DNA from: Symsagittifera roscoffensis
Taxonomy: Eukaryota > Xenacoelomorpha > Acoela > Convolutidae
Assembly: GCF_963678635.1 (NCBI RefSeq)
Contig: NC_087070.1
Location: 15,067,840-15,131,839, forward strand
Direction: 5' to 3'
Length of the DNA: 64,000 nucleotides
The notes under the pieces were generated by a model. That model was given only the letters and a program-made list of their open reading frames with translations. It ran no database searches and was not told the origin of the DNA. The position numbers and the translations under genes are program-made. Below are positions 23,134 through 35,190 of the stretch, piece by piece (the stretch's first letter is position 1; each line of letters starts with the position of its first letter).

Positions 23134-23488
23134 TGTTATCCGTACGGATATACTGGATATCCATCCATTAGAACTCAGTATAACTAAAACAAGTTATATA
23201 GATTGTTTATAGTTCTAATCTTTAACCATATCTACTTATGTATTCTTCTGTAAACGTAATCATATAGATGTCTGATCTAATTTAAGTACCTATTAAACCT
23301 AACACCATATTCAATAGTTATTTATGAGTCTCTGTCGCTCTCATGATTTCGATGTCAGATTCGAATCAAACATAACTTTACCGATTGAATTTAAGTTGAT
23401 AACATAATCTTCTTGTTTCCTATTTCTTATTACACAGTATGTCTCACATCATATCTAACCGATATATACAGAATCCGTGGGTATAACA
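23134..23488 (+). repeat. 5' LTR of copy 2 (355 bp)
   Basis: Same ends (TGTTATCC...TATAACA) and length as the LTR of copy 1; TGGCGCAGCC follows directly. Confidence 0.93.
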
Positions 23489-24303
23489 TGGCGCAGCCAG
23501 CACTCACAAAAAACCCACTGGGCATCGCCCCATTCTGGCAGAAAGTCTCGGCGGAACCCCCAACCGAGTGGGAGAAATGGAATCAGCAGCTCTATTTAGG
23601 AATCGTCGCAAAAGACGGAATAAATCTGCAAAAACTATTGCGAGATCCACCCGCAAGGCGAAAACCTCAAGAACCTGGTTATGAACTCTCTATTGAGGAG
23701 GAAACTCAATCACAAACTAGGGACCGAAACATACGTAACCAAGAGAAAAAGATCCAGTGGGATAATCAGTGTGCTCAATTGGATAACTTGGGACCCACCG
23801 TGGATGCAATACCATGGGAGGAGGCCGACATAAAAGTCCGAAGCTATATTTATCTCAGCCTCGGAAACGAGGGAAAAAGACGTCTCAGCCAACATTACCC
23901 AGATTTTAAAATACAAAAAACATCAACAAGGGCATTTTGGAATAGACTGGAGCATCTCTTCATCAAAGACCGCAACGTTACGTTTGATAGATCCGAGGCG
24001 TTCTCAAGAAAGCAAAACAAGACGGAAACGTTAGAGCAGTTCCACTGTGGCCTCACGGAACTTGTCATTAAAGGAAATTTCAAATGTCCCAATTGCAATG
24101 CTAACACTTTGGAGACCGAAATTATTCGGGATCTATTCACAGCAAATATGACGAATGATGAGGTACAAAAGGACCTACTGGCCGAGACGAAATCCCCCGC
24201 CCAAGCATTCGAATATGCAATACGCAGAGAGAAGGGTTTGGAAAGCAGCTGCAAATACGCAAGCGGGGATCATCAGCAATTTCTTCTCAGCAAACAGGCA
24301 TAA
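23488..24303 (+). pseudogene. gag: Ty3/gypsy gag, copy 2 (271 codons, uninterrupted)
   Basis: Opens MAQPALTKN and ends FLLSKQA-TAA. The frame is open throughout, but the nucleocapsid that should continue lies in another frame after the TAA, and further stops follow. The protein contains FKCPNC and LFTANMTNDEVQKDLL. The start codon overlaps the LTR/primer-site boundary. In-frame ATG is also available upstream in the LTR at 23413, but the element would normally start transcription within the LTR, so I prefer the MAQ start. Confidence 0.9.
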
Positions 24304-24434
24304 AGTCCCAACCAGTTGGGTTCATTCAAAAACGAGGAGGCGACTCATATCGCAATAATAGACGGGGAAACAGAGGTTGAGAGCAACCACAGCGGGGAAC
24401 TTCACAACGACAAGGCAGCGACAGGAAACAATCT

Positions 24435-25574
24435 TGTTTTAAGTGCGGTAATCAGTTCGGACCCGGACACCTTCAACAATGCCCGGCAAAAGATAAAATC
24501 TGCAATAAATGCAATCTGCTATAAATGCAAAAAATCTGCAATAAAAGAGGACATTACGCCAGACTCTGTAATTCTTCAAACATTAATGCAGTCAGTGAAA
24601 AACCAGATCCCAAACAAAATTTGCAGGACACAGATATAGCGGCGTACGTCGATTTTCTCCAGGCAGGGGATGTCGTTCCGGGCTGGGAATTCATCCATCC
24701 AGATGACAACAGCGTAAATGCAATGAGCTTCCACGAAGAAACGGCAGACAAACTAAAGACGGACGACTTAAAAGGACACCTCATTCGAGTAAAGATAGGG
24801 GACAATGATATTGTCTTCATTGCGGATACAGGGTCTCCAACGTCATTTATAAACAATAAAACAGCCACTACACTACAGAATACAGTGACAAGTGCCAGAC
24901 GCATTCAATTAAATCAAGATGACGAGGCAAATAGAATGGTATGCTACAATTGCTACAAAATTCCTACATTCGGCAGGCTGATTACCCCAATAGAGTCAGG
25001 AGGGTGGACAATCAACACTGCGCCATTTATTGTGGTTGACGATAAACGGGCGAACAGCCTGGGAAGAAATCTCCTACCGCAACTAGGCATACATCTTCAT
25101 CAAGAAAAACCAACTGGTAAGTCAATCAATTATATAGCTGACTCAGACCAATCAGACACAGTCATTACCAATTGGGTCAAATCAACATACCCGGGGTTGT
25201 GTCCACGCATCGGACGTTCAAAAAACCACATGGTTCACACAAAGTTTCTAAACGATTTCAAGGCGCTACAACAAAAAGGACGCAGCATTCCGATACATAT
25301 TCAGGAAAAAGTCGAAAAGGAAATCAAATCTTTAATTGACCAAGGCCATATTGTGAAACTTTATAGCTGTAGCGACAAGCAGTTCATTATTCCAATTGTA
25401 ATAACTGTAAAGAAAGATCATACAATAAAACTAGCAATGGATTCAAAACAGATTAACAAAGCGATACATAAAAACATCGACGTCATCTTGGATAACGTAG
25501 CTAAATCAGCTCAAGAAGGTAATGGCAAACCAGGGACAACATATTTTTCTACCATTGACCTTCGCTATGCCTAG
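24435..25574 (+). pseudogene. pol: Ty3/gypsy zinc knuckles, protease and N-terminal reverse transcriptase, copy 2
   Basis: Same organisation as copy 1: first knuckle, TAA in the slipped TCTGCAATAAATGC repeat, second knuckle, protease IADTGSPTSF, and reverse transcriptase start ending in STIDLRYA-TAG (25572-25574). The TAA and TAG are at positions identical to the other copies. Confidence 0.9.
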
Positions 25575-25580
25575 AGTCAA

Positions 25581-26258
25581 TTGAAATTGGATCATACAAC
25601 TAAACTGCAATGTAATTTTAGTATAATTGGCGGGCAAGCAACCGGCACCTATCAGTTTCAGACTGGATTCTACGGGCTCACGGATATGCCCGCAGAATTC
25701 CAGAAAGCCATTGATCTAACTTTAAGCAACGAAAAGGATGCCTTCGGTTTTCTCGACGACATCTTGATTATATTCCACGGAACAAAAGAACAACAGATCG
25801 ATAAATTGAGAAGGGTTTTAGACAAGTTAAATCAAGAAAATATGGCTATTTTGGTAAATAAATGTAAATTTGGCTTTAAAGAAGTCGAATGGCTGGGTTT
25901 TGTCATTAATGAATACGGAACCATACCAATGCACAAGAAAACCGACGCAATCACAAAACTCCATCACCCTAAAACTTTCAAACAACTCAAACGTTTTATG
26001 GGATTGGTCCACCATTTAAATAAATTTATACCAAATCTGGCCCAATTGTGTACACCATTGAGACCACTCTTATCATCTTCTTCTGAATTCCACTACGTTT
26101 GGGAACAAAAACATGAAAAGGCATTTAAAACCATCTTTACAGCGGTCCAAAACATCACAGAAAGTCGACATTTCGTAAATAACCGTGAGACAATAATTGT
26201 GTGCGACGCAAGCCGCGATGGTATAGGTGCAACGCTGGAACTAGAAACTCCAGATTGA
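25581..26258 (+). pseudogene. pol: Ty3/gypsy reverse transcriptase palm/thumb and RNase H start, copy 2
   Basis: Contains FYGLTDMPAEFQKAID, an intact FLDDILII catalytic box, and WLGFVINEYGTIPMHKKT in the thumb. RNase H begins at CDASRDGIGATLE. The shared TGA at 26256-26258 follows ETPD. Confidence 0.9.
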
Positions 26259-26650
26259 TGGGCTACGGTGGCATATGCCTCTAAATTTTTAAATACATGC
26301 GAAACTAAATATTCAGTAAACGAGTTGGATTTTCTAGCTGAGGTATTGATCATTTTAAATATTACCTGTATGGCCGCCGCTTTACATTGATTACTGACCA
26401 CTAAGTTTTGGTTAGTGCCCTAAACAGCAATAAAAGTAATATAATAAAGTATATCAAAGTCGCCTAACCAGATGGATTGGCCGTCTCTTCCCATTTGATT
26501 TTGATATAAAACACCTTTCCGACAGCAAAATGGGCTTAATCGATTATATATCGCGTCACCCAGCGGGAACACCACAACCCCCCACCACAAATATTTTGAA
26601 GTTGCACTTATTGATGATTTCATTACTTGCCTTGAATTTCAAGACAGCAC
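26259..26650 (+). pseudogene. pol: Ty3/gypsy RNase H remainder, copy 2 (multiple breaks)
   Basis: WATVAYAS directly after the TGA, then pieces reading KYSVNELDFLA, LITDH and FDFDIKHLSDSKMGLIDY, are the usual RNase H and connection phrases of Ty3/gypsy elements. They are spread over two or more frames with stops between. The same breaks are in copies 1 and 3. Confidence 0.8.
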
Positions 26651-26791
26651 TATAGCTAACATTGAAATGATCGAAAAGCCACACGGATTTCAACACACGC
26701 TACAGCTCGACCGGAACGAAAACTTAACTCGTTCAGATTCGCTCGCAAAATCAACAGAATTCACTGTTAATAGTCCACTTCTGAAAAGCAG

Positions 26792-26794
<3 letters not shown>

Positions 26795-26826
<32 letters not shown>
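26795..26826. repeat. (CT)16 microsatellite inside copy 2
   Basis: Sixteen CT units, the longest of the three copies. Confidence 0.95.
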
Positions 26827-26827
<1 letters not shown>

Positions 26828-26853
26828 ATTCAGAAATTTCGCATCAAGTCACA

Positions 26854-27427
26854 TTGAACAAGAAAAATCAAAACGAAAAAAATTTCTATAGACATCATTC
26901 TAACCAGCCCTACTCAGTCACACAATCCAGCACTCCAGTTCACACCAAGATGAACAGGCAACTACAAAAAGGCATGGCGCTACCCTCGTTCAAACGAATC
27001 TTACGAAAATGCCACAGCGGAAAGCAAACGACAGTAACAATTCCTCCTACCAATTTCGCATCATTTAACGAGACTCCAGAAGAAAACCCGAGACTCCAAA
27101 CTCGAGACTCCATTAATATGGTACGATATTAATATGGTACGACAACAGAATTAGTCTGATTCAAAAATCCCAAAGCAGACACCCAAGAAACATTGAACAA
27201 GAAAAATCAAAACGAAAAAACTTTCTATCGACATCATTCTAACCAGCCTTACTCAGTCACACAATCCAGCACTCCAGTTCACACCAAGATGAACAGACAA
27301 CTACAAACAGGCATGGCGCTACCCCCGTTCAATCGAATCTTACGAAAATGCCACAGCGGACAGCAAACGACAGTAACAATTCCTCCTACCAACTTTGCAT
27401 CATTTACCGAGATTCCAGAAGAAACCC
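26854..27427. repeat. Internal direct duplication before integrase, copy 2
   Basis: 26854-27088 is repeated at 27193-27427 (offset 339). Both start TTGAACAAGAAAAATC and encode NQPYSVTQSS and related text. The same duplication with the same offset is in copy 3, so it predates the segmental duplication. Confidence 0.9.
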
Positions 27428-27792
27428 CCCCTACAACCCTCTCATTCAGCGATGTGATGCACCAAGTGACCCCGTCGGAAGACAGTTTTACTTCTAATAA
27501 AAAGTCAGACCAGTTATGCCAAGCAGACTCTCCAGACCACCCGGCAGAATGTCAAGGCATCACTATGGAAGAAGAAGATGTACCGCTATTTCGGAAAAAT
27601 CTCCGAAAAGCACTCGACATAGACTTTCTCGCGGCGGCCAAGAAACGTGATTGCAATCTTCAACCCCTCATTATTATGGTACGACAACTGAAGTGGGATC
27701 AGATCAAAGCATGCTACGGACCATATTTTACAATGTGCGCAATAGATTGTCCGTCCGTAACAACGTATTACTCTACGATGGCAGAGCAGTAA
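27193..27792 (+). pseudogene. pol: Linker upstream of integrase, copy 2
   Basis: A 199-codon open frame rich in Ser, Thr, Gln and Pro, ending TTYYSTMAEQ-TAA just before the integrase zinc-binding region. It looks like the variable linker between RNase H and integrase. I see no catalytic motif in it. The C-terminal part (LRKALDIDFLAAAKKRD) resembles the region preceding integrase in related elements. Confidence 0.7.
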
Positions 27793-27828
27793 TTCCTAAG
27801 AAGTTAAGCCAAACTTGACTCGATCCAC

Positions 27829-28364
27829 TTGACTCATACGGGACAAGGTGGCATGCTGGAAGCTGCCAAGCACATATGGCATCCATATTTCCATAGAGAT
27901 ATAGTTACAGCAGCGCAAAATTGCAAGGAATGTCGCGCCAAAGGTAAGAACCTTCGAGTAATATCTGGGAAAAAACGTTTCACTAGCCTAGACGCAGTAG
28001 TCGAACCAAATGAGGAAATCCAATTGGATTTTCCCGGACCTTTACCGGATGAAAACAATAAAGACGTGTACATTCTAGTTGGGGTAGATCGATTCTCGAG
28101 ATTCCTATCAGCAAAATGGTAGCAAATAACAAGGCAGACACGATCATTAAATTTATGCAAACGCATATTGTAAATCACGGCGTACCAAAAAATATCCGGT
28201 GTGACCAAGCTCAAGGGTTTCGGGCTAAAAAACTTATGATTTATTGTAAAAGCAACAATATTCAACTGATATTTGCTCCAGTTGACGATCATCGCTCAAT
28301 GGGCATGGTAGAAAGACTCATCAGAACTTTAAAAACTCGCCGATCTATAATGAAGATAGATTGA
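27829..28364 (+). pseudogene. pol: Ty3/gypsy integrase (zinc-binding motif and DDE core), copy 2, frameshifted
   Basis: The first frame (to 28122) has the His pair of the HHCC finger around THTGQGG, the Cys pair CKEC, and the first catalytic Asp in IQLDFPGPL. A frameshift near 28116 moves the protein to another frame (28116-28364). That frame holds the second Asp (IRCDQAQGF) and the Glu (GMVERLIRTLK). A TGA ends it at 28362. All DDE residues are present, but no single frame encodes them. Confidence 0.9.
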
Positions 28365-28973
28365 AATAATTCACCGTATAAAGTAGCATCAGAAGTAGCA
28401 GAGTTAATCAAGATACTACGTATTACCCCACACGCCACAACAAAAGTTACGCCGTTTGAGGCACACTACGGGCGTAAACCAAACACCCCCTTAACTAATA
28501 TCTGCACAACACCAAAAATCTCTAATCTGTCTTTGGAAAACACAAAACTTTCGTGTTTAGATGAAAAGATACTCACAAAATCTGCCCTCACGCCCAAAGC
28601 AATTTGGAATAGGGACATTAATAGTGAGGACGAACTGAGTGTAGTGTATAAAAGTAACACCTTCCCGAGCCATCCTTTGAACCAGCGGGACCATCAACAC
28701 AGGCGGTTCGAGTTAAGACATCAGGACAGGCAAACACTAGTCATAAGTAGATGCAGAAGAATCAGGTGACACTGTCGGACAATGACGAGGACGAAGAGTT
28801 CGATCGGGCCCTGTTGCAAAAATTCCCAATAGGTGCGCATCTTCCACTTAATAAAATACCCTATGACTTACCAAAAGTTAAGCGATCTTTTCTCGCTGAT
28901 AACCCGCGACATGATATAGCGGACATTAGAACAAGAAAACCAATTCGTTGGCTTACAAAACAAGAAAATCAAA
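28365..28973 (+). pseudogene. pol: Integrase C-terminus and truncated 3' extension, copy 2
   Basis: ITPFEAHYGRKPNTPL-like text of the integrase C-terminus is followed by an acidic stretch (DNDEDEEFDRALLQ). Copy 2 has about 26 extra bases near 28640-28670 (GTATAAAAGTAACACC) relative to copy 3, shifting the frame. The element stops at about 28973. Confidence 0.8.
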
Positions 28974-29385
28974 CGTGGCCAATTTAGCTTTTAACAGAAA
29001 TGCAGACGAAACTTTTTTTAAATATTAAAAAGGAGTCGATATCTTCAATTGAGTATTTTTTTTGTTAAAAAACTACTAATTGCAACTCTGGAATCTATTT
29101 GAATAAAAAAAAACAAAAGTGCTCGTATCAGGTCGAAGCACTGAATGTTCTAACTGCCTTTAGGGTCTATGGAGCAGTAATAACATGAAAAAAGAAAATG
29201 TAAAAAAATAAATTTTGAAATTCTTTTTTCATCCCGCACACGCTTCCTTCAACCAATTTGGAACTATTTTTTAAACGATTTAAATCTCCGCTAACGCTTT
29301 AATAGCGCGATTTATATATCGAGCTAATTGTTCCAAATTGGGCAAAATGGCAGTTTTCAAACCCTCATAAATTGACAAAAATGAT
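28974..29385. repeat. Junction DNA with dispersed modules
   Basis: After the broken end of copy 2 comes non-element AT-rich DNA. A CTCGTATCAGGTCGAAGCAC module lies at about 29117-29190, and a hairpin module (29248-29352, CGCTTTAATAGCGCGATTT...) precedes flank copy B. No gene was seen. Confidence 0.65.
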
Positions 29386-31529
29386 AACATGTGAAATATC
29401 TTTTTAAGTTTAAACTCAGAACAACAATATTTTTTGAATTATATAAGGAATTATTTATCAAGTGATAGATTTCGCTCCTAATAAAAAATCAAATATGGCA
29501 GATAAGCTTCCTTCAACCAATTTGGAACAATTTTCAAGACGGATTAAATCTCCGCTTCCACGTTAAAAGTGCAAAATTTATCGCGCGTTAATCGTCCCGA
29601 TTTGGCTAAAATGACAATATCTTTAAACACCCATATTTTGATCACAAATGAAATATTATTTCAAACTTAAGCTCAGGACAACAAAACATTTTGAATGATA
29701 AAAAAATTCCGTCAAAAATGGCTAGCTAAAAAATCGAAATTTGTCTGAAGAAAAAAAAACCACCCCGAGCAAAATTATTCCACTACTCTTGTTCGAAAGT
29801 CAGAACAACAAGCCCATCGTATACATTCCGTTACTTTCTCGAAAAGTTGAAGCAATGAGTTATATCTCACCGGCTTTCAAAATAGTATAGCTTTATTTGT
29901 TCCATCCAGGTCCAGTTTTTTGCATATTCCTTCTGAGTTGGCTAAAATTCAGGTTTAAACCCTTGCTACCACTTTTTTCGTGAGCAATACATCAATTGCG
30001 ATTAGCTTTTTTTGATACTCATTAAAAAAATTAAAAATTTTTCTTGAATAATTTTCTTGAATTTTTTTCGTGAAAAAATAGAAAAATAATCCTTTAAAGT
30101 TTCAGTCTGACATGAATTAGTAATGGTTGTAACAGCGTGCTTGTTTTAAGCACTCAGAAACTTTCTCTTGTTTTTAAAAAACTTACAAGATATTCTGTGT
30201 TTTCTCCCCGATTTGATCTTTGGGCTGCAAGGAAACATTTAGACAAGCTCATCTTGACGCTTGAAATTGCAGTAATGGTACAAATGGATCCCTGTAAGCA
30301 AGTATGTAAAATGAATGCTGCCATTATCTAAGATTTCTCGGGATGTAAGCTTTTTATGAGCAAACCATCTATTAGGGAAGTTTCTATCATTCTGGTCCCG
30401 CAGTAGTATAATAACGCAATTTTTTAATTCAAATTTAAGTTGTTTTTGACATAGGGATGCAAATGTTTTCGCCCGCTAATTGCAAATTTGGAAAATTTTC
30501 TGCCAAAATTGAATAACAAAGATTCAGTTTTTCAATCACTTACTTTTTTACAATCAATTATTGGAACGGTTTATTTATATGCTTGCAGAAAAGTTTCAAA
30601 GTGTAGAACTTTGTGTAGCTTTCTAAGTGTTATCTTTTAAACAAGAGCACTGCTTTTCGTTAAAAAATTGTTCTGTAATTTTATAACTAAAAGTCTAAGA
30701 AAGCAAACTTTGATTTGATCTATCCGAGTTGCTGAAACTCAAACAAATACACAATGATCAATTTAATAAATCCAGTTTTAAGTGATCTTATCAATGCGAT
30801 TAAATAAACTGACGAATGCGTTAAACATTTCAAACTGATTGCTTAATAGGTAGCAAAGAGAATCCACCATTACGTAGCAGATTTAAAGGCATTCGGGCTC
30901 GAGTACTCAAAGAATACATTTTACACTCATTAGACTTCCAGTTTTGCAACAAGGAGCTTAAATTTTAATCAATGAAATCTGAAAAGCGTCAGATACTTCA
31001 GAATATTACTAGCCTAAATTTTTTTACAAGTGAAACGTTTTTACGAACCAGAGTTCTTTTTTGGTTGGGCGACAATTTATAACATGGCATCAGGAGGCGG
31101 TGTATTTACAATGATCTAGGGTATGCGCTCCACTACGCTCCGCTGCGCTTACATCGGCACGATAGGAATACTGCGCGTGAATCAGTGTTCCCCGCTTAAT
31201 CCACTGTAACGAATTGTCATCTCAACGCCTTTTTCAGATCGATTTAGTTTTTTTTACTCAGGAAATTCGGCAAAATTCATTTCAAAATTGAACTAAGAAA
31301 AAATAATAAACTTTACTCAAAGCTGTAAAATATAGCTAGCTCAAATTTTTAGATGTCCCATACAGAGCGCACAGTGATATTTATCATTTGTATTGTAGTT
31401 TTCTGTGCTGTCAGTCACTAAGAACATTTTGATTCAAAGGATTACCTTTTGATTCTATTTTTGAAATTATTAAACCGATTGAAATTGTTAGCCGGATCTA
31501 CTCAACAATTTCCCCCTATTGTATCTACT
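29386..31529. repeat. Duplicated 5' flank of the Ty3/gypsy element, copy B
   Basis: Counterpart of 17008-19120, including a second hairpin module at 29508-29620. Its last five bases, CTACT (31525-31529), are the left target-site duplication of the complete element. The 64-codon frame at 30137 is not preserved in copy A, so no gene is called. Confidence 0.88.
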
Positions 31530-31884
31530 TGTTATCCGTACGGATATACTGGATATCCATCCATTAGAACTCAGTATAACTAAAACAAGTTATATAGATT
31601 GTTTATAGTTCTAATCTTTAACCATACCTACTTATGTATTCTTCTGTAAACGTAATCATATAGATGTCTGATCTAATTTAAGTACCTATTAAACCTAACA
31701 CCATATTCAATAGTTATTTATGAGTCTCTGTCGCTCTCATGATTTCGATGTCAGATTCGAATCAAACATAACTTTACCGATTGAATTTAAGTTGATAACA
31801 TAATCTTCTTGTTTCCTATTTCTTATTACACAGTATGTCTCACATCATATCTAACCGATATATACAGAATCCGTGGGTATAACA
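31530..31884 (+). repeat. 5' LTR of copy 3 (355 bp)
   Basis: TGTTATCCGTACGG ... GTGGGTATAACA. It has CCATCCATT near its start where the 3' LTR has CCATT, a 4-base difference. Confidence 0.95.
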
Positions 31885-32699
31885 TGGCGCAGCCAGCACT
31901 CACAAAAAACCCACTGGGCATCGCCCCATTCTGGCAGAAAGTCTCGGCGGAACCCCCAACCGAGTGGGAGAAATGGAATCAGCAGCTCTATTTAGGAATC
32001 GTCGCAAAAGACGGAATAAATCTGCAAAAACTATTGCGAGATCCACCCGCAAGGCGAAAACCTCAAGAACCTGGTTATGAACTCTCTATTGAGGAGGAAA
32101 CTCAATCACAAACTAGGGACCGAAACATACGTAACCAAGAGAAAAAGATCCAGTGGGATAATCAGTGTGCTCAATTGGATAACTTGGGACCCACCGTGGA
32201 TGCAATACCATGGGAGGAGGCCGACATAAAAGTCCGAAGCTATATTTATCTCAGCCTCGGAAACGAGGGAAAAAGACGTCTCAGCCAACATTACCCAGAT
32301 TTTAAAATACAAGAAACATCAACAAGGGCATTTTGGAATACACTGGAGCATCTCTTCATCAAAGACCGCAACGTTACGTTTGATAGATCCGAGGCGTTCT
32401 CAAGAAAGCAAAACAAGACGGAAACGTTAGAGCAGTTCCACTGTGGCCTCACGGAACTTGTCATTAAAGGAAATTTCAAATGTCCCAATTGCAATGCTAA
32501 CATTTTGGAGACCGAAATTATTCGGGATCTATTCACAGCAAATATGACGAATGATGAGGTACAAAAGGACCTGCTGGCCGAGACGAAATCCCCCGCCCAA
32601 GCATTCGAATATGCAATACGCAGAGAGAAGGGTTTGGAAAGCAGCTGCAAATACGCAAGCGGGGATCATCAGCAATTTCTTCTCAGCAAACAGGCATAA
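31884..32699 (+). pseudogene. gag: Ty3/gypsy gag, copy 3 (271 codons, uninterrupted)
   Basis: MAQPALTKN to FLLSKQA-TAA. Compared with copy 2 it has a few substitutions (for example FWNTLEH for FWNRLEH). It is the capsid-like part only. The frame after the TAA is not the one that holds the nucleocapsid; moving by one base gives VGFIQKRGGDSYRNNRRG and then, past a TGA, the zinc knuckles. A lost base or a programmed shift could explain this. Confidence 0.9.
31885..31894 (+). promoter_or_regulatory. Candidate primer-binding site TGGCGCAGCC
   Basis: Begins directly at the LTR end with TGG, complementary to a tRNA CCA end. TGGCGCAG resembles primer sites assigned to tRNA-Ser in some insect Ty3/gypsy elements, but the tRNA cannot be identified from this window. 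Its first two bases are part of the gag start codon. Confidence 0.6.
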
Positions 32700-32830
32700 A
32701 GTCCCAACCAGTTGGGTTCATTCAAAAACGAGGAGGCGACTCATATCGCAATAATAGACGGGGAAACAGAGGTTGAGAGCAACCACAGCGGGGAACTTCA
32801 CAACGACAAGGCAGCGACAGGAAACAATCT

Positions 32831-33970
32831 TGTTTTAAGTGCGGTAATCAGTTCGGACCCGGACACCTTCAACAATGCCCGGCAAAAGATAAAATCTGCA
32901 ATAAATGCAATCTGCAATAAATGCAAAAAATCTGCAATAAAAGAGGACATTACGCCAGACTCTGTAATTCTTCAAACATTAATGCAGTCAGTGAAAAACC
33001 AGATCCCAAACAAAATTTGCAGGACACAGATATAGCGGCGTACGTCGATTTTCTCCAGGCAGGGGATGTCGTTCCGGGCTGGGAATTCATCCATCCAGAT
33101 GACAACAGCGTAAATGCAATGAGCTTCCACGAAGAAACGGCAGACAAACTAAAGACGGACGACTTAAAAGGACACCTCATTCGAGTAAAGATAGGGGACA
33201 ATGATATTGTCTTCATTGCGGATTCAGGGTCTCCAACGTCATTTATAAACAATAAAACAGCCACTACACTACAGAATACAGTGACAAGTGCCAGACGCAT
33301 TCAATTAAATCAAGATGACGAGGCAAATAGAATGGTATGCTACAATTGCTACAAAATTCCTACATTCGGCAGGCTGATTACCCCAATAGAGTCAGGAGGG
33401 TGGACAATCAACACTGCGCCATTTATTGTGGTTGACGATAAACGGGCGAACAGCCTGGGAAGAAATCTCCTACCGCAACTAGGCATACATCTTCATCAAG
33501 AAAAACCAACTGGTAAGTCAATCAATTATATAGCTGACTCAGACCAATCAGACACAGTCATTACCAATTGGGTCAAATCAACATACCCGGGGTTGTGTCC
33601 ACGCATCGGATGTTCAAAAAACCACATGGTTCACACAAAGTTTCTAAACGATTTCAAGGCGCTACAACAAAAAGGACGCAGAATTCCGATACATATTCAG
33701 GAAAAAGTCGAAAAGGAAATCAAATCTTTAATTGACCAAGGCCATATTGTGAAACTTTATAGCTGTAGCGACAAGCAGTTCATTATTCCAATTGTAATAA
33801 CTGTAAAGAAAGATCATACAATAAAACTAGCAATGGATTCAAAACAGATTAACAAAGCGATACATAAAAACATCGACGTCATCTTGGATAACGTAGCTAA
33901 ATCAGCTCAAGAAGGTAATGGCAAACCAGGGACAAATTATTTTTCTACCATTGACCTTCGCTATGCCTAG
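32831..33970 (+). pseudogene. pol: Ty3/gypsy zinc knuckles, protease and N-terminal reverse transcriptase, copy 3
   Basis: CFKCGNQFGPGHLQQC, then the slipped TCTGCAATAAATGC repeats with a TAA, then CNKRGHYARLC. The protease reads IADSGSPTSF (DSG in place of DTG; DSG also occurs in active retroviral-type proteases). The reverse transcriptase start ends at STIDLRYA-TAG (33968-33970). The codon lost to TAG is in the conserved block just before SQLKL. Confidence 0.9.
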
Positions 33971-33976
33971 AGTCAA

Positions 33977-34654
33977 TTGAAATTGGATCATACAACTAAA
34001 CTGCAATGTAATTTTAGTATAATTGGCGGGCAAGCAACCGGCACCTATCAGTTTCAGACTGGATTCTACGGGCTCACGGATATGCCCGCAGAATTCCAGA
34101 AAGCCATTGATCTAACTTTAAGCAACGAAAAGGATGCCTTCGGTTTTCTCGACGACATCTTGATTATATTCCACGGAACAAAAGAACAACAGATCGATAA
34201 ATTGAGAAGGGTTTTAGACAAGTTAAATCAAGAAAATATGGCTATTTTGGTAAATAAATGTAAATTTGGCTTTAAAGAAGTCGAATGGCTGGGTTTTGTC
34301 ATTAATGAATACGGAACCATACCAATGCACAAGAAAACCGACGCAATCACAAAACTCCATCACCCTAAAACTTTCAAACAACTCAAACGTTTTATGGGAT
34401 TGGTCCACCATTTAAATAAATTTATACCAAATCTGGCCCAATTGTGTACATCATTGAGACCACTCTTATCATCTTCTTCTGACTTCCACTACGTTTGGGA
34501 ACAAAAACATGAAAAGGCATTTAAAACCATCTTTACAGCGGTCCAAAACATCACAGAAAGTCGACATTTCGTAAATAACCGTGAGACAATAATTTTGTGC
34601 GACGCAAGCCGCGATGGTATTGGTGCAACGCTGGAACTAGAAACTCCAGATTGA
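33977..34654 (+). pseudogene. pol: Ty3/gypsy reverse transcriptase palm/thumb and RNase H start, copy 3
   Basis: FYGLTDMPAEFQKAID, FLDDILIIFHG (catalytic aspartates intact), the thumb, and the RNase H start CDASRDGIGATLE. Stopped by the shared TGA after ETPD. It is in the same frame as the piece before the TAG. Confidence 0.92.
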
Positions 34655-35060
34655 TGGGCTACGGTGGCATATGCCTCTAGATTTTTAAATACGTGCGAAA
34701 CTAAATATTCAGTAAACGAGTTGGAACTTCTAGCTGCGGTATTGATCATTTTAAATATTACCTGTAAGGCCGCCGTTTTACATTGATTACTGACCACTAA
34801 GCTTTGGTTAGTGCCCTAAACAGCAATAAAAGTAATATAATAAAGTATATCAAAGTCGCCTAACCAGATGGATTGGCCGTCTCTTCCCATTTGATTTTGA
34901 TATAAAACACCTTTCCGACAGCAAAATGGGCTTAATCGATTATATATCGCGTCACCCAGCGGGAAAACCACAACGCCCCACCACAAATATTTTGAAGTTG
35001 CACTTATTGATGATTTCATTACTTGCCTTGAATTTCAAGACAGCACTATAGCTAACATTG
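34655..35060 (+). pseudogene. pol: Ty3/gypsy RNase H remainder, copy 3 (multiple breaks)
   Basis: WATVAYAS and SVNELELLA after the TGA, then LITDH and HLSDSKMGLIDY in other frames. The pattern of stops matches copies 1 and 2. Confidence 0.8.
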
Positions 35061-35190
35061 AAATGATCGAAAAGCCACACGGATTTCAACGCACGTTACA
35101 GCTCGACCGGAACGAAAACTTAGCTCGTTCAGATTCGCTCGCAAAGTCAACAGAATTCACTGTTAATAGTCCACTTCTGAAAAGCAGTCA

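Larger units (their letters stand above)
23134..28973 (+). mobile_element. Ty3/gypsy retrotransposon, copy 2 (lacks 3' end)
   Basis: LTR, gag, protease, reverse transcriptase, RNase H and integrase are present. It ends abruptly at about 28973 inside the long C-terminal extension, after CTTACAAAACAAGAAAA, without a 3' LTR. It has the same shared stops as the other copies. The downstream sequence is non-element DNA that leads into flank copy B, consistent with an 8.4-kb tandem duplication of flank plus element. Confidence 0.94.
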
